Source: Anaeramoeba flamelloides (Eukaryota > Metamonada > Anaeramoebidae). From it: a DNA stretch of 64,000 nucleotides. Shown here in pieces: positions 13,320 to 23,624 of the stretch. The notes beneath the pieces were generated by a model, which worked only from the letters and a program-made list of their open reading frames with translations, was not told where the DNA came from and did not search any database. A program made the position numbers and the translations under genes. Every line of letters begins with the position of its first letter. Position 1 is the first letter of the stretch. The stretch is taken from NCBI GenBank assembly GCA_027625915.1, contig JANTQA010000047.1, forward strand, positions 11,904,001-11,968,000, in the 5' to 3' direction.

Positions 13320-13770
13320 TAGCTGGAACAGCTGTATTTGGGAACCTCATTGAAAATGAAAAAGAAGATCTCAATTAATAAAAGAAAAAAATAGACAAGT
13401 TGAGACAAAACAAAAGGGTTAAGCAAAATAATAGTTTTTCTAATACTATCTTTTAATAAGAGTTTTTCTTTAATTGTTCAATTCTTAACAATTTGTTGGA
13501 AAAATTTGACTATTTTTGAGATTTACAAAACCATCCTTAGAATTTTGATAATCAAGTAGATCCAAATTGTTTGTTTTGAATTGATTGAAAATAAAATAAT
13601 GAATTATTCCTTGAAGTTTATTTTTTTCTTCTTTTAATTGATTTTACTTTTTGTTTTCAGTAGTGTAGCCAATTAAAAAATGTGTTGAGCATTTATTCCT
13701 TGTTTCACTTTTTTTCCCAAATGGTAATAAATTCTTTTTCAGTGGGTACCTTGAATACTAAAAATTAAAC
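13320..13770 (+). repeat. Family G repeat, copy G1
   Basis: Aligns by eye with 31663-32345 and 52420-52690. Landmarks are AATTAATAAAAGAA, AATAGTTTTTCTAATACTAT, TTGACTATTTTTGAGATTT, TTTTGTTTTCAGTA and TCCTTGTTTCACTTTT. The ends carry an imperfect inverted repeat based on AAAGTGAAAC. This copy is uninterrupted and shows the site where copy G2 was later split. Confidence 0.6.
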
Positions 13771-14125
13771 ACAACACAACCAAAGTAAAAAAATATTGTT
13801 TTCTGATCCTCTTTGAAATTGTTAAAAAAGCGATAATTTCGACTTTATGATTGGTGCTCCCTTAAAAATTTCTTTGTCATGTTTTTTTAAAAAGGCTTGT
13901 TCAGATATGAAAAAAATAACAGATAGTGAAATTGAAAGAAAAAAATTCGAGATCAAAACATTTCTTTTTTTATTATTTTATGGATATTTTTTTTTAGCAT
14001 GTCTAAAAAATATGTTGGTTCTAATAATTAGAAAAATATTTTTCTTTTTTAAATTGTTTTATTTCTTTTGAAGATAAAAAAAAAAAAAATAGATTAATAG
14101 CTTATTGAATATTTTTAAATTTGAA

Positions 14126-14989
14126 TTAATCTACTTCAGTCATTTTGGAATCAATTTTTTGTTCTTTGGTTGTTTTTACTTTTTTTCCTCTGAGTCTATT
14201 TTTTCTGGCAAGGATTCTTTCTCTACTTTTTGTCAATTTAAGTTTGGTAATTAAACACTATATTTTTGTTTTTGTGATTAGTTTTGATTAAAAATAAAAA
14301 AAAAAAAACAAAAAAAAAAAAAAAAAAAAAAAAAAAAGGTCAGCAAAAAGTAATTGTGTAAAAAAGAAGAAAGAAAAAAAAAAATCAAACCTTGTTTGGG
14401 TGAACTGGGATTTGTACTTGTTCGCCATTTTTTTTTGTTTTTTGGACATTTTCGATCGTAATTGAATATTTCTTTCGATAAACAGAAAGTACCTTTCCTT
14501 CAGATTTTTTGAATTTTCCTCGGAGTACTTTTACTTCGTCTTCGGCAATGACTGGAAGTCTTCTTACCTTTTTTTATTCAAAAGAAACAAAAAAACAATT
14601 TGAAAAAAAAAAAAAGAATTAAAAAGCAAAAAGAAAAATAAAAAAAAAAAAATTAAATTAAATGTTTTGATTGTTAGAAAACAAAAAAAAGTGAAAACAA
14701 AACAAAAAAAAAAAAAAAAAAGAATCTTACATTATATTTCTCTCTAAGTTCGGTTGAAAGAGGACAAGTCATTCTGATTCTTCTTTCAGATGAACTTGCT
14801 GTAAAATGTTTCTTTCTATTTTTTCTTCTTGATGAGCTGACGTCTATTACACAAAGGTAGTAATTAAAAAATACAAAGAAACAGTTTCAAAAGTGCATTA
14901 GTAAATTCGTTATAAGTTGACTAGAATGGAGTTGGGTGAGGTTTGAAATTTAAACAAAAAAACAATTAAATACTTCTTTTGATTTTCAT
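14126..14989 (-). CDS. RPL26: 60S ribosomal protein L26 (uL24), four exons
   Basis: Large-subunit ribosomal protein that sits near the peptide exit tunnel. Exons are 14989-14974 (16 bases), 14843-14731, 14567-14391 and 14257-14126, with introns of 130, 163 and 133 bp. Donors are GTATTT, GTAAGA and GTTTGA; every acceptor is AG. Joined, they give exactly 145 residues, the usual animal length. The start [19 protein letters not shown] matches the family N-terminus. [19 protein letters not shown] sequence follows as [15 protein letters not shown]. Then comes the KOW region ([31 protein letters not shown]), [20 protein letters not shown] and a basic tail. The first exon supplies only MKIKR plus one base, so it is easy to miss. 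The ribosomal fit is unambiguous. Confidence 0.95.
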
Positions 14990-17107
14990 TTTATTAAAAT
15001 AAAAGCAATACTAAAAAGTTAAAAAAAATGATGTTTTTTAATTATTATAAAAGATTAAGGGTGATAGAAAAACTCCTTTCTCTTGAAAAGTAAATAACTT
15101 GGCTTGAAAAAAAGGATCATTTGCTTGAAAGTCTTATAAACTGTAAAAATATTACTCTTGATCTTTTAATTTGAAATTCTGAAAAAGTTTTCATTGTATC
15201 TCCAATGTTTTGTTTCCATAGATCTCAAGTTAATAATTGAAAATATTAAACTCTTCTTCCTTGTTTAAGTGAAAGTTTTTATTATTGGGGTATTTGAGTT
15301 TTTGTTCAAAGTAAACAAGAATCAGCTTAAAGGAAACTGAAAAAAATAAAAAGATCAAATTTTGTATAGTATAAATTTCAAATTTCAGTTGTTACAAATG
15401 TCCAAATATAGAATATTTTAAAGTAAAAATATTGTGAATAATAAATTTGAAATTATTTAGTACAGTTTATTTTTAAAATATTATTTGTACTTCGAGTTTT
15501 ATTTTCAAAAAATGCCAAAAAAAAAAAAAGATTTTTTAGTTATTTTTCAACAAAAAATTTTTTTGACAAATCTTAATGAAACAATAACTTTAAAAAATAA
15601 GATTTCACATTAATGAATTTTTCAAAATATAATAATAGTAAGTAAAATTTTATTAAAGTTATTATTATTAAACTAATAGTACTTAATAACCCAATACATT
15701 GATTTATTAAGAATAATTTAATAAAAAATATTGAAATTTTTATTTTGTGGATATTGTTTGGGAACTTTTCAATACTCTAAAACATTCAGGAATAATTTGA
15801 TAATTCACGTTACAACTTGGCATTATGCCGTATTTTCTAGCAATTTTATGCTGAATAAACATTTTCCTGAGGACATATTTAGCAACATTTGATATTTTTT
15901 TGAGCAGCTAAAGTACTTCTTTTGCTAAATGTTATAATGGTGGTAATTTTGTTGTATTTTTTTGGAGGTTTTTTCGTCTTTCATCAATTTTTTTTTTTTT
16001 CAAATTTTTTTGTTTTTTCTATTTTTATTTGATATTACATTCTTTTTTATGTCTGATCTAGAATTTAATTTTTTTTTACCAAATATTCAATATTAGTTTA
16101 TTTCACAATAATCAACTCATTATCTGAATTTTATGATCAAATTATGTACAATTTAAAGCATTCTAATATATATATATATAGTCGAAAAAAAGTAAATTCA
16201 TGATATTCTAATCACAAAAATACAACAAATTTGATTTTTGAGATGAAAAAATAAAAATAAAATATTTATCAAAACAGTGTAATTTGTATAAAAAAAGACA
16301 AAGGCGGGGAGTAGTTTTTTTTTTTTTTTATCTATTTTCATCTTTAGTAAAAGTTAACAACCGGGGTTTATAAATGCTTTCATTAAAAAATGATAAAATC
16401 TTAAAAATGATTTATTCATAATAAAATGAATCTTAATTTTTTTGATCTCTCCATTATTTTTAAATTTACTATTTTTATCAAGTTTTATTGTTTTTTTTTT
16501 TTTTTTGGATAGGGGTAACTTCACACGATTTATCTATAATTAAAGTAGGTTGTAATTCAAATGTAAATGATATTAGTTCTATACAATTCAAATGGCTCTC
16601 AAAAAATAAATTTAAAATCTTATTGAATAAATAATTCTTAGATATTTTACAAATGTTTAATATTCAGAATTAAAATTAAGATTTTTGAAAGTTTTTTTTT
16701 TAATTAATTTTCCAAATCAAATAGTAGAAATCAAAAAAATAGTATTTCTCTACTTTTTAAAAATTAATATTTAGAACAACCCAATTTCACTATATTTACA
16801 ATTTATTAATAAAGATATTTACTCAATACTTATCAACCTTAAAAAAAAACCAAATAATCGTTATTTTAATTACGTTCTCTGGATTTTAATTGTATTTTTC
16901 ATATATCGAAATAATTCATTCCAATAATCTCTTGATTACTTAATGATTGTTCAAAAAAATTCAATTGTTTTAACATCCAATCATTTGTAAACACATTTAA
17001 GAAGGATATTTTTCAACTTTGAAGTCTTTACATAGATATAATATTGTTTTAAATTGTGAGAGAAATGGTAGATTTTTTTCTGAAATTGTTGGATTTGTTT
17101 ATAAAGG

Positions 17108-17270
17108 GATTAATCTCTATTAAATTTAGGTAAAAAAATTTAATAGAGATTGAGAAAAGTTTTGCCAATTACTTCGATACTAAAACCCCTGTCTATTTTC
17201 AATATTAAACATATTTCTAGATAAGGAATCTTTATTTGAAATTGGTCAAAAAAAAAAAAAAATAGAGAAT
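17108..17270 (+). repeat. Family I repeat with a central palindrome, copy 1
   Basis: Begins with a palindrome (TCTATTAAATTT, loop AGGTAAAA, AAATTTAATAGA). It continues with TTTTGCCAATTACTTC, AAAACCCCTGTCTATTTTC and GAAATTGGTCAAA, and ends AATAGAGA. The outer ATCTCTATT/AATAGAGA look like short inverted ends. The second copy is at 48195-48362, where the palindrome loop is inverted. Confidence 0.6.
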
Positions 17271-17560
17271 AGTACTTAATACAAGTATCTTTTTTAATTG
17301 ATGAGATAATGTTTTTTGTACGATATTACTTATTGATTTTTTTGGAGATATTTGAACTATCAAGCATTCAGGTGACATACATTCAGCAACAACACACTTT
17401 AGTGTTAGGTTTCTCCTTGGGGTACTTGGATCTATTTCAGACCCAAAATTGTCTCTCAAATTTGTCGAAATAATTTTAACTATTTTTTTGAGAAAAATAA
17501 ACCTCTTATTGTTCCTTTCACAAATTTCTTTTAGAATAGTAGAACTTTAAGAAAGCAATA
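17270..17560 (-). other. Coding-like fragment of unknown origin
   Basis: A minus-strand frame stays open for roughly 95 codons with a mixed, protein-like composition. It reads KEICERNNKRFIFLKKIV, then DPSTPRRNLTLKCVVAECMS and QISPKKSISNIVQKTLSHQL. The FIFL...RRNL spacing loosely recalls the F-L-R-F...A-R-R-N-L part of RasGAP domains, but the key F-L-R-F is FLKK here, so this is only a suggestion. Its upstream end overlaps a family J half-copy and its downstream end meets family I. It has no start and no clear splice sites. It may be a decayed gene piece or part of a repeat. Confidence 0.3.
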
Positions 17561-17652
17561 TTAAATTTGATTACTCTATACTCGGGGTTTTACAGGATCT
17601 ATTAACTTATAAACCTTCTAAAAAATAAAACACGTTTTTTAATTGCATCACA

Positions 17653-17821
17653 TACTGGTATTTGAATTATAAATGGGAAAATATTTTCACTACCTTGTCA
17701 TCCTTTATCTTTTTCAAACGGAGTTCTCCAAAGAAGTAGGTTGTAATTTGTGAACTTTATTTGAAAAAGGAAATTGAAAATGAAGTGAAAATTTTTCCAG
17801 TTTAAAATTCAAATACCAGTA
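17653..17821 (+). mobile_element. MITE family A, copy A1
   Basis: A 169-bp element bounded by TA. It starts TA-CTGGTATTTGAATTA and ends ATTCAAATACCAG-TA, with inverted arms extending through AAATGGGAAAAT...TTTTCACT. It has no coding capacity. TA flanks plus inverted ends suggest mobilisation by a Tc1/mariner-type transposase, which is not present here. It lies 167 bp upstream of the CLF1 start. Confidence 0.8.
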
Positions 17822-17987
17822 AGTTAAACAAGTAGACAGAGACTATTTTTAAAAAACAATCGTTTTGAATCTTGAATTAGAACAAAAAACCTAAATTTTA
17901 GTTGTGAATGGACAAAAGAATCACCAGTAATTTAAATTAAATTTCCAACAAACTTAACATTTTTTTATTTTTTTCTAATTTATCTTT

Positions 17988-20900
17988 ATGGATCTCGATT
18001 TTCAATTAACAGCAAAAAACAAAACGCCAGCAGCAATCCAAATCACTGCTGAGCAAATTTTAGCTGAGGCTATCAACTATCAAGACAAAAAGCCCATTGC
18101 ACCACGCCATAAAATCGAAGATGAACAAGAATTAAAAATGTACCAAGAAAGGAAGCGACGGCAATTTGAGACAGCGATTAAAGGCACAAAAGGCACGATG
18201 GGAAGTTGGATGCATTACGCAACATGGGAAGCCCGTCAATTTGAATTTGCTCGTGCACGCTCTGTCTTTGAAAGGGCACTTGAAATTGATTATACACACG
18301 CACCTACTTGGATTAAATATTTAGAAATGGAGCTGAAACTAAAAAAGATGAACTTTGCAAGAAATTTGTTTGATCGGGTAGTAACATACCTGCCTCGTTG
18401 GGACGTTTTTTGGTACAAGTACATACATTTGGAGGAAGCATTAAGTAAGTCCATTGTTTAGTGTTATTACCACTTTTTATTATTTTTTTACTTCGGGGTT
18501 ACTTTTGCTTTAAAAAAGCAATGCAAATTTTTATCTTCTCTTTCTTTATTTTTTAATTCAAAACACCAGTTTTTTCTTGAAAGAGATCCTTTTTTGTAAA
18601 AATCAAAATAATATGATCATGTTCAAGTACAAACTTTTAGAGCTTGGGTTTGCTAAAACTGAACGGTTTTCCTTAATTAATTCAATCAAAAAATTAAATT
18701 GTTTTCAAAATTCAAAAATTTTTCAAAGAAATTAACAACAAATAAATCAAAGAAGATTATTTTCTTGACAGAATAACTGGGTTTGCTCACTAGTCAGAAA
18801 TAATATGTCAAAAAATGAGACCGAAAAACAGAAGAATTTATTACTGAATAAATAAAAAATTTTTTTTAAACTTCTCCAAATACAAAAGGATTATCATCCA
18901 AATAAAAAATAATTAGTTCAAGAATTTAAAAAAAAAAATGGTAAACCAATTCAATTTGTTTTCATTTTTAGAATTGCGAATCTTAGTAAATATTATACTG
19001 GTATTTGAATTACAAATGGGAAATTTTTTCACTTGGTTTACAATTTCCTTTTTGTCACAAAGTCTCCAATTTAAAACCTACTTCTTTAGGAAACTCTGTT
19101 TGTAAAGGAAATATAAAAGGAAGTGAAAATATTTTCCTATTTCTAATTCAAATACCAGTATTTCATAAACCATCATTTTCAGCCAAAGTATTTCAATTCT
19201 GAAGAAATTATGATTTATCTGAAAATGATGGTTTATGAAAGATAATTTTGACTATGATTTTTAATTGTAAAATGGTAATCAAATGTTATAGTATTGAAAA
19301 AAATACCTGACATGAAAATAATCCCTGAAAAGATTTTTAATTGTTAATATTAGGGAAATTGTCCAAATAATTGACTTTATTTAAAATCAAATCCTATTTA
19401 TAACTAAACAATTTTTTTATGAACTAAAGTAATAAACCTACCCAAAGTTCATTAAAATTGGGGTTTCTATACTATATTCATTGAATTGTTTGATAGCAAA
19501 AGTAGATCAACTTTTTTTGAAAAAAACATGAGTTCTCTAGAGGTTTAAAATGAATTTGGAAAAGGATAATTTTTTATTCTTAGTTTTTTGATTGATTGAA
19601 TAGTGTTTTGAAACAAGTGTTATTTCATTAATCATCATTCTAATAAGTGGACGAGTTATAATTTTCAAAGTTTGCTTCTTAAAAAAAAGTTTTTGGTTCT
19701 TAAATAAAAGCAATTACACAACATTTTCCCGAATATTACCAATTAAAAATCTTGTCAGGTATTTTTACAATACTAAAAACCATTTTTTTTAATATCAGAA
19801 TTTTTTTTTAATAAAAAATGAAGTATTTTGAAAATAATTCATTTTATAATTAATTATAAATATATCTCTAATTTTATGTTAAATTTTATTGATTTTATTA
19901 AAGCTAATAATACAATGAGAGAAATGTAAACCCCAATTCAAAATTTTTGACACACCAAAATTCAATTTTTGAAAAAAAAAAAAAATCTTATTTAATCAAT
20001 TCAAGAAGAAATACCAAATTCTAACCATTAACTAATTCAAATGTTAACAATTGTTTATAAATCACAATACTCACAAAACATAAAATAAATAATTATCAAT
20101 ACTAATAAATTATCGGTGTGTTAAAAATTTTGGAGAGAGCAAAACAAAAAAAGACATTGGTAAATTTATTTAAATTGCTATTAGGAATATTGATCGATCA
20201 AATGGTTAGAGACTATCAACTGATTTTATTAGAGTTCTTCTATTTGAAACAACCCAAACTTTAGCCTAATATCAATCTTTGAAAAAATTTTTTTGATGGA
20301 AAGAATCAGGTTTGGTAATTCAAACAATGAAATGAAATGAAAACAAAAAAACTAAAAGATGAAAAAATGATTTTCATATTTTACAAAAATCATTTTCATA
20401 TTTTACAAAAATCAAAATTTATTTCCAATTTGAATGAAATTGAATTAAATGTGGTTGTTTGGGCATTTTTTAACTGTGTGGAAAATTTTGAATTTTAGTT
20501 TACATTAATTTAATGTTTTTGTTTTCATTTTTTATTTGTTTTTCTTTTTTAATTTTTTTTTTTTTTTGATTAACAAATAACAACTCATGAAGAAAGAAAA
20601 TGTTTAATTTGTGTGAGATAGATTGAAAAATTTTTTATCAGAATTAAAAGCTCAATTCTTTGTTATTGAAACATTTTTATCAACCTTTTTCTTAGAGTTA
20701 AGTGATATAAACTCTTTCCAAAAGAGTTGATAAAATTTATTTTAAAAAAATCTTTAATAAACATAATTCTCATCTGAATATTTTGAAATATCCAAAATTG
20801 TTATTCATAATTTAAATATCAGCAGTTATTGATTTTTTAAAAAAAAAATATCGAATATATTTATTTGTGAAGCTGAAAGCTTCTAAAAAAAATATATTCA

Positions 20901-23624
20901 GATGTTTTTTTTTTTAAAAAGCAATAGCAAATGTTATTTTTTGTGGGCAAACAATATGAAAAAAATAAAAAAGACTAAAAACAAAAAACAAAATTTTTTT
21001 TTTATTTATTTTTCATCCTTTGCGATCTTTATCGAAAATAGTTAGAAATGTTAAAAACAACAAATATAAAAGATCTTCATTTGTATTTTAATTTCTTTTA
21101 ATATTTGTTCCAAACTCTCATTTGATATTGGAACTTCGTCTGGTGAATTGTTGTTATCTGATTGGCCACTAAAAGAGTAAAATTTTGGACCATTAAACAT
21201 CCCAAGACAACAAAATTATAAATAAAAAAAAAATGTTTTGTTATTTCTCTTTTTTGAAATTCTGTCATTTCAATTATTTAAAAAAAAAAGTAAAAATGAA
21301 ACTGAATTTTTCCAACTCCTATTAAATGGTTGATTGCTTCGATTGCTACTCTTTTTTTTGATCCTAAGTAAAAAAATTTTTATCAAAAAATTGATATTTT
21401 TTTTTGATTTCAAAAAGTCAATTGATAAGATCCAAAAGCCAAAATAAACCTTTTTATTTGCAATATTTTTTTTTTTGATAAAGTGATCTGATATTTTTAG
21501 TAACTTGAATTTTTCACTTTATGAATTTGAATTTTCTTTTCCAAAAAAAACTCCAAAATCCCAATTTAAACAATTTCCTCCTATATTTTTAATTTGAAAA
21601 AGTTTTGATATTTTTTCACTAATTTTTAGCTTATTTTTTTCTTTCCAGAAAAGAAAAGCTTAACCCAATACAAGAACATTTGGTAAACAATATCGAATAT
21701 GTTACGTGATGTTGATCTCAAAGATATAGCAACATTTTTTATATTTTTTCCAATATTTTTGCAAGAGAAAAATAACATTTAAATTGAAAAATCTATTATC
21801 TGTTTAATTTAAAGAAACAGTAGTTGAGAAATTAAGAGAGGAATTTTTTATTATATCCTAATTGAATTTTATTAAATCAAAAACAAAAAATAAAAATATT
21901 AAAGAAAAAATTAACATTTTTTATTAATTACATTATCAAAAAAACAAAAAACAAAAACAAAAAAAAACAAAAAACAAAAAACCAAAAATAAAAACAAAAA
22001 ACAAAAACAAAAAAAAACAAAAAACAAAAAACCAAAAATAAAAATAAAAAAAAAAAACAAAAAACAAAAAACAAAAACAGACAATATTGAAGGGGTAAGA
22101 TTAATTTGTAAAAGATGGATGGAATGGGAGCCAAACGAGGCTGCATGGCTTACATATGCAAAATTTGAAACAAGGCATAAAGAAATTGAATTAGCAAGAG
22201 ATGTCTACGAAGCGTTTATTAGGTGTCACCCTAAAGTTGATAGTTACTTACGTTATGCAAAATGGGAATTAAAAAACAACCATGAAATCTCGAAGGCAAG
22301 GAATGTTTATGAACGGACTTTAAAAGAATTAGAAGAGGATGCCTATGTGCAAGTATATTTCTGCACGTTTGCGCAATTTGAAGAAAAGCAGGGAGAATTT
22401 GAAAGAGCAAGAGTACTTTATAAATATGCATTGGATAATTTACCAAGAAGCGAAGCAAATCATTTATATCGATTATTCATTGGCTTTGAAAAAAAGCATG
22501 GGACAAAGGAAACAATTGAAGAGGTAATCATTTCTAAACGACGATTTTATTATGAAGAGCTTTCTAAATCTGATCCGCAAGATTATGATATTTGGTTTGA
22601 TCGAATAAAGTTAGAAGAAGAAAATGGCAAAAAGGAGGCCGTTCGAGAAATTTATGAAAGGGCAATTGGCAACATCCCGCTAATAAATGAAAAAAAATAT
22701 TGGAAGAGATATATCTATTTATGGATCAATTACGCATTATATGAAGAAATTGAAGCGAAGGATCACAAAAGAGCAAGGGAGGTGTATAACCAATGCTTAA
22801 AAATTCTTTCTGAACGACCATTTTCGTTTTCCAAAATCTGGATTCTGTATGCAACCTTCGAGATCAGGAAAAAAAATTTGAAAAAGGCTAGATCAATTCT
22901 TGGTACAGCTATCGGCGCGTCGCCAAAGGAAAAAATATTTAAAGAATATATCAAACTGGAATTGCAATTGGGGAATTTTTCGAGATGTAGGATCTTGTAT
23001 CAAAAATATTTAGAATTTACTCCTGAAAATTGCCAAGCCTTTATAGGCTTTGCCAAGCTTGAAATGTCCCTTGGCGAAATTGAAAGAGCTCGATCCATTT
23101 TCGAAATTGCCGTTAAGCAACCACTTTTGGATATGCCAGAATTGTTATGGAAAAACTATATCGATTTTGAAATTGAAACGGAAAATTATCAAAATGTGAG
23201 AAAATTATACAAAAGGCTTTTAGAAAAAACGTCCCATCTTAAAGTCTGGGTTAGTTATGCTCAATTCGAATGCTCAATTAACGAATTCCAAAACGCGAGA
23301 GACATTTTCCAATCAGTAGATATACAAATGAAAAACGAAGAGAAGCGGGAAGAAAGGGCATTATTATTAGATTCTTGGTTGGACTTTGAAATGCAATTTG
23401 GTGATCAAACCCAGCAGCAATTCGTGAAAAACAAACTGCCATCAAAGATTCCAAAACAAAGAGAAATTAAAAATCAAGAGGGCGAAGTTGAAGGCTTTGA
23501 AGATTATTGGGAATATTTGTTTCCTGACGAGGTTGAAACTAAGAAAAACAATAAATTTTTACAAGCAATACAAAAATGGAAAGAAGAAAAAGATAAAAAA
23601 ATCGAAACAGAAGAGTTAGATTAA
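17988..23624 (+). CDS. CLF1: Crooked-neck-like pre-mRNA splicing factor (Clf1/CRNKL1)
   Basis: Scaffold subunit of the Prp19-associated (NineTeen) complex, acting in the spliceosome in the nucleus. Exon 1 is 17988-18444 and exon 2 is 22081-23624, split by a 3636-bp intron (GTAAGT...AACAG). The joined frame reads EEALNNIEGVRLICKRWMEWEP, matching the family's EEML-N-V-A-G-A-R...RWMEWEP, so the join is firm. Product 666 residues, close to yeast Clf1 (687). The N-terminus has PAAIQITAEQIL and PRHKIEDEQELKMYQERKR as in the family. The rest is a series of HAT (half-TPR) repeats with W-x-x-Y-A-x-x-E and A-R-x-x-F/Y-E-R-A signatures through about residue 600. It ends in a short charged tail that includes ALLLDSWLDFEMQFGD. 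Exon 2 alone would give a false start inside the protein. Confidence 0.95.
18996..19160 (+). mobile_element. MITE family A, copy A2, inside the CLF1 intron
   Basis: 165 bp with the same TA-CTGGTATTTGAATTA start and ATTCAAATACCAG-TA end as A1. Arms are well preserved and the middle has diverged. Confidence 0.8.
19927..20502 (+). mobile_element. Family C element, copy C1, inside the CLF1 intron
   Basis: 576 bp with ends TA-AACCCCAATTCAAAATTTTT and, at the right, the inverted form AAAATTTTGAATTTTAGT-TA. Inner CACACC/GTGTGG extends the pairing. It aligns along its length with 34327-34861, for example at AATCAATTCAAGAAGAAATA and GGAGAGAGCAAAAC. A 25-bp piece around TTTTCATATTTTACAAAAAT is duplicated in tandem in this copy. 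No coding capacity. Confidence 0.8.
21051..21363 (-). other. Coding-like antisense segments inside the CLF1 intron
   Basis: On the opposite strand to CLF1, 21363-21303 reads SKKRVAIEAINHLIGVGKI after a TTAG acceptor and ends at a GTTTCA donor. 21168-21051 follows another TTTTAG acceptor and reads GQSDNNNSPDEVPISNESLE on to a stop. The phases agree across the 134-bp gap. The first segment looks like a winged-helix recognition helix, but the family is not identifiable. No upstream exon or start was found, so this is either the 3' end of a nested gene or a decayed piece. Confidence 0.25.
21941..22078 (+). repeat. A-rich minisatellite, 50-bp period
   Basis: About 2.4 copies of a 50-base unit built of AAAACAAAAA, ACAAAAACAA and ACCAAAAATA blocks. 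The units at 21961 and 22011 match almost exactly. It runs up to the CLF1 exon 2 acceptor, where other eukaryotes would usually have pyrimidines. Confidence 0.75.

Larger units (their letters stand above)
8781..14125. other. Long gene-free stretch between two minus-strand genes
   Basis: No gene is supported in 5.3 kb. It contains a family J repeat (about 9535-9610), the foldback element F1 (9826-11300), a family G copy (13320-13770) and many homopolymer runs. Open frames of 68-89 codons at 9205, 10663, 11307 and 13847 are Phe/Lys/Ile-rich and look like chance. Confidence 0.5.
14990..17987. other. Divergent intergenic region between RPL26 and CLF1
   Basis: About 3 kb between two divergently transcribed genes, so both promoters should lie inside. 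No TATA or other element could be called with confidence in such AT-rich DNA. It holds poly-A/T runs, a TA dinucleotide run near 16170, a family I repeat, a coding-like fragment and MITE A1 close to the CLF1 start. Confidence 0.5.
18445..22080 (+). other. 3.6 kb intron of CLF1
   Basis: Begins GTAAGT and ends AACAG, between exons whose phases fit (one base plus two). It contains MITE A2, the family C element C1, coding-like antisense segments at 21051-21363 and an A-rich minisatellite just before the acceptor. The acceptor has no pyrimidine tract. The few RPL26, VPS4 and 14-3-3 introns measured are mostly 130-380 bp, so this one is inflated, at least in part by inserted repeats. Confidence 0.9.

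Noticed and set aside
21928-22146. Minus-strand Phe-rich frame
   Set aside because: Reverse of the A-rich minisatellite at the end of the CLF1 intron.
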